From Adiantum capillus-veneris (lineage: Eukaryota; Streptophyta; Polypodiopsida; Polypodiales; Pteridaceae): DNA of 64,000 bases. A program made the position numbers and the translations under genes. The notes beneath the pieces are model-generated. The model was not told the origin of the DNA and searched no databases. It saw only the letters and a list, made by a program, of their open reading frames with translations. The stretch covers positions 105,617,912-105,681,911 of the forward strand of contig CM043963.1 of assembly GCA_014529385.2 (NCBI GenBank), given 5' to 3'. How positions within the stretch are numbered: position 1 is the stretch's first letter; the number at the start of each line of letters is the position of its first letter. This document shows positions 22,322 through 33,400 of the stretch, piece by piece.

Positions 22322-22676
22322 CATGATAGAATTGAATGATTTATTAAGATTGTTCACATAGTTTTTAGGCTCGTAAGTTTATGAACTTGCATTAGCTTAG
22401 AGTCATAAATGATTGCTTGTGTTTCATGCATAAAACTGAAATTTCAAGTTGTTTAGTTTTGACTATGATTCACCCATCTTTTAGAAGCAAAAAATTCACT
22501 TTTCATGATTGATCATTGTGCTTCATGTTCTATTCATTCTTGGTGGCCGTTGATGCTCATTACTTGTTCTTATGTTTTGCAACTCAACATTTCTTCCATG
22601 GATTTGCTTTCTACCATGTCACCATGTCTTGCTTCACCGACACATGAGGACGTGCGCCAAATTAGGAAGGGGGGAA

Positions 22677-23515
22677 TGTTAGGAGCGGCTAACACAGGCT
22701 GCACAAATTACACCAAGCTGTGGCTGTGCTATAGTGCACAATATTTTCTTTTCATTGTGTAGGGCCTTGGGCTCATTTACGAGTTCCAAAGTTGTATAAG
22801 TTTAGGCTAAAGAGCTCAACTTTATCCCATAGTTGAAGGGTTTGAGGTCCAAATCTATAAAAGAGCCCTATGCTTAATGAGAAGTCATTCTTGGGTGAGT
22901 TCTTCTCTTTGTAGAGTGGATGGTCATGAGGCTCATGGGCTTTCCATGCCCATGTAGCTCTTGATTTTTAATAATCAATTACACTTTCTTTCTTATTAGT
23001 CTTCTTTGTTTGATTATGTGGAGTGAGATTGTATTAGTGTGATGGTAGATCTCTAATCCCTTTTTTGAGTTAATCTCTTCTATCCATACCATTGGCCATG
23101 GTGTGTGAGGGCTATGCCTTCCTTCTCTTCCTCTCTCTCTACAAGGTGTGCGGTTAGTGTGTGTGCATACGTAGTCGCATTGAGGGGATATACCGGAATG
23201 GACACACTAATGCAGAGTAGGTATGTTAATTGCATGCTTATGTAGTTGTGTGATTAAGAGTTGTGAATAGAGTGATTGATGTCAGAGATTAATTTCAATC
23301 ACATGATTGTGTGCAAGTGATTAGTAAGTAGGAATGTGTGGTTGAGTAGAGGAAGCCCTCTCCATGGCTTCTCTTTATGATGAGTAGAAGGATCCCTTGA
23401 ATCCTCTATGTCTATACATCCTAGGCTCGTGCTTCCATGCCCTAGCCGGGTTACTAATCCACGATTTGACAATTTTGTGGGTTGCGATTAGGTCGTGCTA
23501 CAACGCATCCCTAGA
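22677..23515 (+). repeat. 3' LTR of short element
   Basis: TGTTAGGAGCGGCTAACAC start; TATAAAAG near 22858; ends at the protease continuation. Confidence 0.85.
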
Positions 23516-23990
23516 AACATGATTCTTGGAATCTCATGGATGAGACATACAAGACAATACCGGATTGGGATACCAATCAGCTCAAGATATCACCTAAAGG
23601 TGGACAACTCATTGTTCGAATTGCACCAAGCAAGGAGGAATGGAAAGGAGGTTACTAGTAGAGAAAACCATGAATCAATTAATCTTCTCCATCCTATAAA
23701 CAAGCAAATACTACAAGTAGCATGCAAGGATCAAGCAAATTTGGGTACCAAAAGCACAACTTAAGGACAAGCCGATTCAAATCTAGATGCCCAAAACATC
23801 ATCTACTGTACCAAAGATGGTTTTAAAGTTCAAAACACAAAAAAGATAATCTTCGAACAGGGAACCTAAAACAAAATGGATCTAGAAGAAAAAAGGAGCA
23901 CTTATCTTCTCCGCAAACTGTAAAACCGATCAAGCAAAGGAGAGAGTCTCAGAAAACTCAACCACACCATTCTCACTAAGACAAACCAAC
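23516..23990 (+). pseudogene. gypsy element A: protease-like region, second half
   Basis: NMILGISWMRHTRQYRIGIP resumes directly after the short LTR element. The ILG-x-x-W segment is the conserved C-terminal motif of retroelement aspartic proteases. Downstream is a degenerate tail (YCTKDGFKVQNTKKIIFE) with several stops. Together with 21074-21481 it forms one interrupted protease-like domain. Confidence 0.65.
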
Positions 23991-24072
23991 ATACCAATGG
24001 CAGTTAAAAGCTCGACAACAATCACTATTGATACTAACATCTTAGGAAATTAGAATACAAAAGCATCCTGAC

Positions 24073-24178
24073 GGTACAATAAAGCAAAGAGCACACAAGC
24101 TACAAGAATTGCAAGGCATTCTGATGGTACAATAAAGCAAAGAGCACACAAGCTACAAGAATTGCTCTTTGGAAGATA
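24073..24178 (+). repeat. 53 bp tandem duplication
   Basis: GGTACAATAAAGCAAAGAGC at 24073 and again at 24126, near-identical. Confidence 0.9.
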
Positions 24179-25250
24179 GTAAAAGAAAACCTCGACATCA
24201 GAAACCCTTGAATTAATTACTCAAGACCCAACTCTTGCACAACATAATGGTTTTAACTGCATTGATCTTCAAAGCATGGTAGAGCCAACCAACGCTATGC
24301 ATAGACATGATTGTTCAACCCATGCATACAGTCGTCCCGGAGTATGCCATCTAGGAGGGGTGGAAGGGAACTAAGTAATTAAGGGCAATGTTTGAAGAGG
24401 GAGGAAAAAGTTTGATATTAACGCGTGATTTTTTGAAAACTTACCTAATAATACCCTTACAAATAATCAACAACAGGGAAAATTTAACTGATAACATCTT
24501 CCCGATGAGTGTAAATAGTGTATATACTATGAAAAAAATCATCAAAAAATAGTCTTTTTTGGTTATTTTTCATTATTTTTCTTGATATTGGGACTTAAAA
24601 CTGGAGAAATCTAACAAAAAACAATAAGCTACATTTTTTCATTTTGCTTTTTTAGTACATTTTGTTATTTTCTTTGATTTTTTCAATAAACATGTCAAAA
24701 ATTAATAATACAATAGCAAATGAGCTCAGATGGAAAAACTAAAGATACGCTGATGATTAGAAGGACAAGGTGACAAGCATAAAAAATTTCAATCAAATCG
24801 GCAGATGGAAGTGGGAAGCCTAAATTAGGCGGCCAAAGCCTACTTTTGCAAATTCCTGCAGAATGAGTTACAGGAATCCGATTGAAGAAATTTTTGAGTC
24901 TAACGTAGATCTCATGGCATAGTAGGACTAACAAGGGAATTTGGGGAAAAGTGGTTCGGAAAGTCCGAGTATAGATATCCAAGGAAGTCTAAAATCACCT
25001 CATGCCACTTGTCTCCCTTGAAGAGAGAGCTTTCGACCTTCTTTGCGCGTGATTTTTGGAGTCCACAATCGCCCGTTTACAACGCCGTCTCACACGAGAC
25101 ATGAGGGGTAAGTTTTGTACTTATCAATGATCCATTCTGTATGGCCGGTGGCTAGTCCAAACCCCACGAAAAAACCCTAGAATCCGAGCAGTGCACGAAG
25201 TCCTAAGACCAAAAATTGACCATAGTGGCATGTCAGCTCAACCGAATCGG
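24179..25250. other. Unassigned AT-rich sequence
   Basis: No domain recognised on either strand. It may hold the 3' end of gypsy element A and the junction back to the leader of the large element, but I see no LTR pair and cannot place the boundary. Confidence 0.3.
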
Positions 25251-26570
25251 ACGAGACTTGAACTGTAGCATTCCCTTATATAATAGAACACTTCTATATT
25301 AATAGTTGACCATTTGGTATGGGTCGAGGGGGTTCCCAAGTAGAAAAGCTAGGTTTTTGGCAGATGCCAGAATTGGATTCTGTCTCCATAGACAGCTTAT
25401 AGACTGGGTCTATACACAATGTATATGGTTGGTTTTGTAAAAACAATCAAGGCAAGCTCTCAAAAAGCAAAAAATAGCTCGAAAGCTACAAAGCGTCAAA
25501 TTTGACATACGAAGTCAAACTGACTCCAAATGGGCCAAAATTGTATGAGTTGCTTCAAGACTATGTAGCAGACAAGTCCATAGCCTTACTTGTGACTAAC
25601 CAACTCCATATGCCATGTAGTCACAAAAATCGGTGATTTCAGAGTCGACAAAGCAAGAAGTGATGCCGACAGGACAAAACTCTACCAAATTCAATTTAGG
25701 ACTTGTTTTAGGTGTATTGAATATGTTTAGGTCAAAATTTGTCAAGTTTGGCAAAAAACGTTGACTACTGTAAATAATCGCGATTATTTACTTTTTGCAA
25801 TATTTTGGCTTGAAGCTGGTACCTTCACATCACCTATCAGTTGTACACACCTATTACATGCCACATTTCAAGTATGAGCCAAAATGATCCATGATAATGT
25901 GGGAAATTGTCAAAAGACGCGAAGAAGTCCTTCCAATGCAAATTTTGAGTTATCTATCACATTTTTTGATCCAAATCACACCATATCTCATACACAGGGT
26001 CTACATCATGCCTAGAACCAAGGTGCACCAAAAAGTGTTCATTTTCATGAACACTTTTTCATGAAAAGTCAATAATCGCGATTATTTACTTTTTTGCCAA
26101 GATGGGGGGAAATTGCAACTTTGACTTCATGGGACCAAAGAACATGATGTCCTAAGCCCACTGACCAAGTTTGAACAAATTTGGAGCTCAAAATCTCAAA
26201 ATCCCTTTATATCTACTGTTTCAGAGATGGAAAGCCTAAATCTGGCACCATTTTCATCGTGTGCACCCAAATAAGCCCACACTTCACTGATAGTATATAA
26301 ATATTATATATTTCAAGCCTATCATGCCAAAAATGCCAAAAAGTTGGAAAAATTCCTCAGCTATAAATAATGGCGATTATTTACTTTTGTTGCAAATTTT
26401 TGTTTGGACTTTATGATTTTGATCTTTACATGTTTTTATGCATCTATGCATGTTCCAAAATTGATTTGAAGCAAATTGGCCTCAACTTGTCATCAATTTA
26501 GACTGAAAGGCATTTCACAGCGGAAATTGCAAAAATTTTCTAACTTTGGCATTCTATTCACCTAACAGGA
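25251..26570 (+). other. Leader of the large element, second part
   Basis: Resumes the leader style of 6.3-8.2 kb (text such as ccaaatgggccaaaattgtatg plus the same palindrome). Ends at the start of the element's own coding region. The left boundary is approximate. Confidence 0.5.
25770..26384. repeat. Palindrome array with central CGCG, leader part 2
   Basis: Copies at 25770-25791 (perfect 22 bp palindrome), 26068-26089 and 26363-26384, spaced 298 and 295 bp. Same motif as 7004-7863, showing that both stretches belong to one element split by insertions. Confidence 0.9.
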
Positions 26571-29500
26571 GCAATGCAAGCCGCGGAGAAGGCCAAGAAG
26601 AGGGTCTTTAAAAAAGAGAAGCTGCAAGAGCTACCACCATACCAACTGGACCCCAGTTGAGTAGAGACGGCCAAAGCAACATATCTGTCCAGAGAACAAC
26701 TTGAAGAGAACAACACCACGATTTTCACAGGCAGGTTTAAAAGTGAAGAAGGATATCAAGTAGAGTTGCAAATACTATTGAAAGAAATCTATGATGTGGC
26801 GGCAAAGCCCGACACAAAGGAGGCCAATAGAAGGCTCGGCCTCAGAGAATTCTATGACCACGAACCGTGTGGTGTAGACTTCTAGAAATCCTATGAGCTC
26901 TTGTCTACAAGTAAGGAAGACGGATCAACCCAAATTACTGACCAACAAGGGCAAAAAGTCAAAGTTATGATCACAAAGGAAATTGTGGCCGAGGCACTGA
27001 AGTTGCGGAAAGAAGGGATGACAATGAGGGCCAGTGAGACAGGAAGACAGTCGGTACCTTCACCAAGGAGACTGTTGCAACAACCTTTGTCGACCTCATC
27101 CAAAAATAAATGGAAGAAACAGCACGGTTGTATCATCAATACTTACATTTCCTAGCAAAGAGACCGCAAGGTACACACCACCTAATCATGTAGTTGCGAC
27201 TGCATTTACCCAACTTGTGTTGAAGTTGACAACCAGGCAACCGATTGACCACGCCCAATATGTGCTATCAACACTAAAGGGCACCAAGAAAGAAGGTAAA
27301 ATCACATATCTGGGTGCACCTGAGGTACTGACAAGAATAGCATACCATGCTATTGGCATGGCAGACAGTTTTCCACCTGCCCCAGATCAAAACACATGGA
27401 TTGTGTCTGCACGGCCATCTCAAAGAACCACCCGCTCGTGAAAGAGAGTTTACCAATCTGATGAAGAATCTGCTGAAAGCTCCCATGAAGCTCATAGCCG
27501 TGAGAGCTCAAACAATGAAGAGCGGAGAGCCAGAATAGAAGAGATGAAGAAAAAAGCAATGGCTGCACACCAAGAGGAACCTCAGCAGAAGAAGGCGACG
27601 TTTGAAAGAGAGAAAACACACTTGCGAAAGAAGTCGCCAAGCTGCACGTGAGGACCCGGCAAGGTGGGTTCCAAGAGATATAAGAGGCCCCCGAACCAAG
27701 AATCCTGCCAGGAGAGAACCAGAAGACCCCAAGGATTTTCTTGAATGTATGTACGTGGAAGCAGAAGCCTTAAAGCAAAAAGAAGCTCAAGAATCTGAAA
27801 GAAAAGCAAAGGAAGATGCGGTGTAGCAGTAGAGACACAAGCTAAAGCAGCCCAACAAAGTGAAGCCCAGCACGAACAGGGTGAGATTTCTCCCAGACCA
27901 TCATCACCATATATATAACAGGAAGACCACCCAATGCCAACCACTCAATGCCAAGCCCTCCACTTTCACCAACAATTAGACCCAATGAGGGCGAGCAATC
28001 CAAAGAAAAGGAGCCTAAACCACAGGAGATAGCCAGCTTTGTGCACCCCAACGAAACAGAAATAGAAACCACTCCATCTACAACCACCCAACATGAAATG
28101 ACCGAGACATCCACGAAGCCTCAAGAAGACAAAATAGCCGAGGCAACCGCACAGCCTCAAGGAGAGGTAGAAATCCCGACGCAACCACAAGCAACCACAT
28201 CCCCACCCAAGGAGCCACACACAGAAACTACTAAAACATCTAGGAAGCCTACAGAATGAAGATTGGCAGACAAATGACGAATTCATCCTGCAAGTTAATG
28301 AATATGCCAAGTATATGCAGGAGATGACAGAGAAAATGTGAACAGCAACACTTAGCCGCAGTGCTAAGGCTAGAGATCTGGAGATGATCATCGGCGCTCT
28401 CCAAGGAGAGCTAGAGAACAAGATGAATGTCATCACAAATCTCCATAGACAAATCCAAGAGCTGAGAGCTAAAGCTGAACAACACCAGCTAACAAAAGAG
28501 AAGCAACAAAAGGAAATGGAGGAACTAGGAGAACTTCTCACGAAGTTATCAGATGCTTGCAAGACCAAAGACCAGCACAACTGACAGAGGTAACCAATGA
28601 ACTCTTAAGCACAACTCTATCAGTACAAAAGATCCAAGTGCATCTTGATGTAGCAAATGCTTCACTGCAATATTCAGAGCAAAGGATCAATGATCAGGCA
28701 ACCTTCTTGAGATAGATAAGGAAAAATCTTGTAGTTGCCTCGATCAAAGGTACAGATGAAGGATACAAGGCTTCAGAAAATAAGAATAAAGATCTTGAAC
28801 TAGAGCTAAAGCTAGAGAAGTCACAATGAAGAGACCTTGCACTAATGCGGGTACAAAGAGAAGAACAGTTGCTCAAGGAGATAGCCCAGCTAAAGAGGGC
28901 CAATCAACTGCTACAAGAGGGACAACCAAAGACACAAGAAGAATCTGGTACCTCAGAGCAACCAAATGTTGAAATTCTATCAGTCTCTTTTGCTGAGATG
29001 GAAACACAGCCGACAGAAGGGCTAGGAGGAGAGGAAGATTTCCAGGTACCAATAACAGATGCTGAGCAAGTGCCAATGGTCCAGCTGTCTAAAGCTGAAG
29101 AAGATGCACTCAAGGAGCAGGTTGCTCAAGAGACAAATGAACAATGGAAAGCAACGATGGATTGGGAGTTGAGGGTTCTCCGTTCAATCAACGTTAGTCA
29201 ACTCACTCCCAACCAAATCAATGCACAATGGCATCAACAATCATTGCTATATCCTTTGATCAAGGTAGAGCTTTTACAGATCAAAGAAATAATATACAAG
29301 GATATGCAGGCAGATGGCGTAGAGGAAGTCTACCCCAAGTGGAGAAAGAGCTAGCTGAACAAGAATCCCAAATATTTGATTTTGTTCACAAGAGCACCTG
29401 CGGCCCTTCAGAAAGACCCCACCTTTTGTCCTGTACCAAGGGTAATGACATGGCAAGCACATGAAGCACTAAATAAGAAGTGGACTACACATGGATCAAC

Positions 29501-30038
29501 TATCCAAGATTGCCAGCACCAGAGAAAGGAACACCAACGGAGGAATACACGGTGAAAACCCTAACCGGTGCCATGACATTCTTCAAAAGCCTACCTGATC
29601 TCTCATGTGCCACGCTCTACAAAATTTTCCAAATGCTGCTCACATGCATTGAAGCTTTTCATGAGCCAGAGCAAACAGGAGCACCATGGATGTCATTCCT
29701 GGAGGGCAATAAGGGTCTTTGCTACAACCTAAGCGGCCAACCTTCTTCCTTTATGGATTCTACGTTCGATGCATTTTTTGCCTTCAAGCAATATGTTGGC
29801 GTTTGAGGAAGCATTTTACACAGGTTTCTTCACTTGGCGAACGAAGATATTTGGGCCAGTGATCAACAACCTAACCTCCAGATTTATTGGCTACTCAGCC
29901 ATTGAGCTCAAAAATAGGGTCACCATCCAATTCTTGCAGGTTCCATATGAAGAAAGAAAGATCAGATATGAGAAAGCCTTACATGCACTGAAAGACCGCC
30001 TCGCCAGTCTTCAACCCAAAGACTACTTCAGCCCATAA
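26571..30038 (+). pseudogene. Coiled-coil-rich ORF of the large element (non gag-pol)
   Basis: Readable as one long protein over 3.4 kb if frame changes are followed: MQAAEKAKKRVFKKEKLQE, ATAFTQLVLKLTTRQPIDHA, KEGKITYLGAPEVLTRIAYH, a Pro/Thr/Glu-rich middle, long heptad-like Lys/Glu/Leu segments (EMIIGALQGELENKM, LLKEIAQLKRANQLLQEG), then MDYTWINYPRLPAPEKGTPT, KSLPDLSCATLYKIF, and a C-terminus EKALHALKDRLASLQPKDYF ending at TAA 30036-30038. At least ten stops or frameshifts. No Gag, protease, RT or integrase motif is seen. The position before the purine tract suggests that it is this element's own protein. The PIDHAQY/APEVLTRI part loosely recalls plant transposon-associated proteins of unknown function; that is a weak impression. 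Confidence 0.55.
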
Positions 30039-30062
30039 AGCTGTGTCAAGGGACAACACAAG

Positions 30063-30077
30063 CAAGGATGGGGGGAA
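30063..30077 (+). promoter_or_regulatory. Polypurine tract of the large element
   Basis: CAAGGATGGGGGGAA ends exactly where the 3' LTR begins. Confidence 0.85.
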
Positions 30078-30990
30078 TGTTAGCAGCAAGCTAACTCGGA
30101 TACCATTTTTTGGAGCTCTCATTGTAAAAACATTTATTATTTTGATGAATTGGGAATATTGTAACTCTTACTTTCCATATAAACTTTGTAATTGATGAGC
30201 CGGAGCTACAAGCTTCCAGATTGTATCAACCTGTCTTTAGTTAGAGCTCCTAGATTATTAGTTTTGACCACCAAAAACCTTCGCTAAGGTATAAAAGCCA
30301 ATTTTTGTAAGTTTTTTGGAAGTTTTTGGATAATAGAAACACATCGTGAGCTAATGGCGCTTACTTCTCTCCTTCTCGGGCTTCCTACTCCCTCTTCAGT
30401 TGTCACATTGCAGTCACCTCTGTTGCGTTGCAACCGCAGGTAAGAGATCTACGCATTGACATAAGCATTTCATGGTATTTTGTAGCTTTTGGTGTTACCG
30501 ACCTGCAACCTAATTTCATCATAAGTAGGAATTTAAGCTTTAAAATAAGAAACTAAGTATAGGTGAGGTATTGGGGCATCATTGCTAAGCATTTAGATGC
30601 ATTCTCGATTGAAAACGACTAGGTCAAAAACTCACTGCTGCTGTTATAATCGCTATTTTTTCACTTGACCTAAAGTGAGATTTGAGACCATAAGAATGTG
30701 TGCTTAGGTTTTATAAACATGTCCTAGAAGTTTTGTTACGTTTGGATGTCGTTTGATGCTGTAACGGATGTGATTTGTTTGCCGATAAGTGACTAGCTTT
30801 TGGTGATTTCAGCCATTTGAGTGTGGCTTGAGTTAGATGCGAGTTGTTTGTTGTTTTCCAAGAGATTGAAAACCTCTTGTAACCTCTATGCACTAGTCGA
30901 GTCAGCTTTGTCCCATGGATTGACAATTATATTCGTGGTTCTCTCTATGTCTGCAATAAGATAGGAGTGAGGTTAGACACCCGTTCCACA
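30078..30990 (+). repeat. 3' LTR of the large element
   Basis: TGTTAGCAGCAAGC..TTCCACA. Matches 5395-6298. TATAAAAG at 30290-30297. A degenerate palindrome copy (TAATCGCTATTTT) is at about 30643-30664. Confidence 0.92.
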
Positions 30991-31740
30991 ATCTCCCTCT
31001 CGAGCCTTTCCCTCTCATGTCTTTTAGCTTCTTGGTTAGCCTCCCTTTGTCTTTGATGGTTCTCCTTCCTCCACTCGGCCTCATCACTTTCTCATAGGTC
31101 TGCTTGCATCTTGTTGAGGACTGGATCAGAAAACATATCTAGGCCAATATCAAGCCCATTGTTGATTGTATATGCGGAACGATCTTTTGATTGTAGCCAT
31201 AAACATATCCAGGGAGCCAAGGTGTCTACAAAAAATTGTTGCCACAATTTAACTGTTTGGTCCTCTAACTTGGGAGTAATAAGACAACTTCCTTCAGGGT
31301 TCCGGCACACTTTGTACTTACTATCATCGATGATTAGAGTGTTTTTGGGTGTGAGCTGTGTTAAGACCCTCCAAAACATACTCATGTTCTTGAAGAAAAC
31401 AAGCTTATTATGTATCAACCAAGGCACCTTAGCACAATGATCCTGTGCCAAAACACCTGCCATCCTTGCCCACTATGGTTTGAATACTGCATCTAATATT
31501 TCATTTACTTTATGCTGCATGCTAGTGCTCCATATGTATATATGGAAAAACTAGAGGCATCAATCCAGAAATTGGTGGGCTGTCTTTGCGACAAAATAAG
31601 TACCACCTATCTCGCATACAATACTTTATCATTTCCCGTGCATATTCAAGGAGAACTTCACCATGCTTTGACTATACAACTTTTACCAGCAGGCCATTCA
31701 AATCAAGAACCAGAGATCACTTCTCATCAGTCAATAGCTT
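30991..31740 (-). pseudogene. FCP1/HAD phosphatase-like domain, decayed
   Basis: Minus strand. HAD motif I region SLVLDLNGLLVKVV (near 31720-31680), then YAREMIKYC, a segment VNEILDAVFKP, QDHCAKVPWLIHNKLVFFKN, and TPKNTLIIDDSKYKVCRNPE carrying the late DDS-K motif of FCP1/NLI-interacting-factor phosphatases, which dephosphorylate proteins such as the RNA polymerase II tail. The second Asp of the D-x-D catalytic pair is Asn here, so it may have lacked activity. Followed by LQSKDRSAYTINNGLDIGLD and a charged coil interrupted at 30991 by the LTR element. Stops near 31093, 31475 and 31672. Confidence 0.7.
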
Positions 31741-33400
31741 GGGCACCCATATTGGGTTTGGCAGTGGACATCACTCGACCAAAATAACTTCCCCCGAGGG
31801 ATGAACAAAATTCAAGTACTCATCAAATTTCCTAGATGTTTAAGGTAGCAGTCCAAGTGCTTTTGAATCTCATCTTTTTCTTTCCTCAGATGTCTCACTT
31901 TGGCAATACTCCACTTTTGTATCTTTTACAATGCAATGGCAGCATTCATATCATGCAAGGCAATTAATTGTAGTTTCTCTTTCCCTGTAACACATTAAAG
32001 GTATCAAATGAAGATATTGATAGCACGCAAACAAGACAAAAAATGAGAACCTCTATAGCCTTGTACACACCACACTGTTGGAAAGAAACACTGTTAAGCT
32101 GCAAAAAACACCTATGTCGAGAACACCTATAAAGTTGGGCGGGAAACAACTCTAACCCAAACCATGATTCAAATTTCTGAAAACCAAGACCATAAAGACA
32201 AATCTTGTGTCATGTAGACCTCCGTAGAGTATCCATATGCTTGATTCCGATAACAGATGAGAGAGTTACAAGCTTCCGAAGATGGGAGTCTCTCAAAAAG
32301 CTCCAAAAAAACAAGTCTCTGTATGAAAAAAGGGTGTGCAGGGAATTGCAACTAAAATAATGGGGCCATTTTCTACTTTATTGGAGTGGATTTCTCTTCC
32401 TTATCCTAGCCAACATCTTTCTCTCTCATCTCCCCTTTTTATTGGCTCATTTTGACCATTTTTTGGGAAAGAGGGGCTCTATGTCGGTCCCTTTGACTTG
32501 GGGAGTGGGTAAAGTGGAGTGTCCAAAGGCCCAAAAATAATTTCCAAGCACCTGGGAAGTTGGTGGGAACCCAAAATGGGTGCCCCCTCTCTCCCCCAAC
32601 ACCCATGAGTCCCCATAGTGAAGGAGTGAGAGCTCCACTTTGCCCTTTGATTCAACCTTATGGGGTACCCACTCCCCCCTTTATACCCCCCATTTCGCAC
32701 TTTCTCCACCCCATGTGGGACTATTCCATTTCCACTTGGCACCATCCTCCCACCTCCCCACCCATGCATACAAATTTTCGGTTTTGTCTCCTACACCTAG
32801 CAACCTTGGCGAAAGCATGGCGGATGACTCCGAGCACCAAATGCGACACCGTAAAGCACGGCTTGGAGCTTATCACTACGGCCATCTCTAAAAATTCTTG
32901 ACCACATAATTTCTAATTGAAGCCATCAAATTGGCCCACTTGCCTTTCCTTATATGCATCCACAACCACTTTCTAAGTAAGGGACCCCCCACTTCAAATG
33001 CATGTAACTCATGATGTATGAGTCCGATCCACAGGCTATCAAGCATGACTCAAAATGCTCATTGAAAACCACATTTTGAAAGTTTGACCAACCCAAGACT
33101 ATTGCAAATAACTTAGTATGAACAAGCCTTTATACATAAATTTTACAGGGGCACTCTTAAAGCTCAAAGCATTATGTACACCTATGTACTTGAGGCTAGT
33201 GAGCAAGCTTTTTAGCATGGATCAGTAACTTTATCTTCACCCAAAAGATGCGTGACAACGTCATAAAGGAGAAGAAAAAACTATTGAGCTAATGCACAGA
33301 GACATAATTATGGAAACAAGATTTTATCCATTATAAATACTCTGAGAGATACATGCAATAAGATGTGCATCTTGCTAGCAATACAAAAATTGGGCACAAC
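31741..33400. other. Non-coding or unrecognised part of the FCP1-like locus
   Basis: No domain seen. The block 32370-32900 is C-rich on plus and shows overlapping Pro/Gly-rich open frames on both strands, which look like composition effects. It may contain another insertion or introns. Confidence 0.3.

Larger units (their letters stand above)
21482..23515 (+). mobile_element. Short LTR element (TRIM-like, ~2.0 kb)
   Basis: Two direct repeats of about 839 bp (21482-22321 and 22677-23515) enclose only 355 bp without a reading frame. The second is preceded by the purine tract GGAAGGGGGGAA. Flanks share AACAT (21477-21481 and 23516-23520) as target duplication. LTRs begin TGTTAGC but end ..CCCTAGA rather than CA, so the right border is uncertain. 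No canonical primer-binding site was recognised after the first LTR. Confidence 0.8.
5395..30990 (+). mobile_element. Large LTR element (LARD-like) with nested insertions
   Basis: Bounded by direct LTRs of about 0.9 kb (5395-6298 and 30078-30990), with a tRNA-Asp primer site after the first and a purine tract before the second. Its own parts are the leader (6319 to about 8.2 kb, resuming near 25.25 kb) and a coding region at 26.57-30.04 kb that does not resemble gag-pol. The ~17 kb between is other elements inserted into the leader. Without them the element would be roughly 8.5 kb. The tetramer ATCT is found beside both ends (5388-5391 and 30991-30994), but three extra T separate it from the left LTR, so the target duplication is not clean. 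Confidence 0.8.

Noticed and set aside
30750-31000. Frame MSIHGTKLTRL.. and similar in the 3' LTR
   Set aside because: Lies inside an LTR and is not conserved in the partner LTR.
32447-32901. Overlapping Pro-rich and Gly-rich open frames on both strands
   Set aside because: Base composition (C-rich on one strand) explains them; no domain, no coding bias, and they overlap each other.
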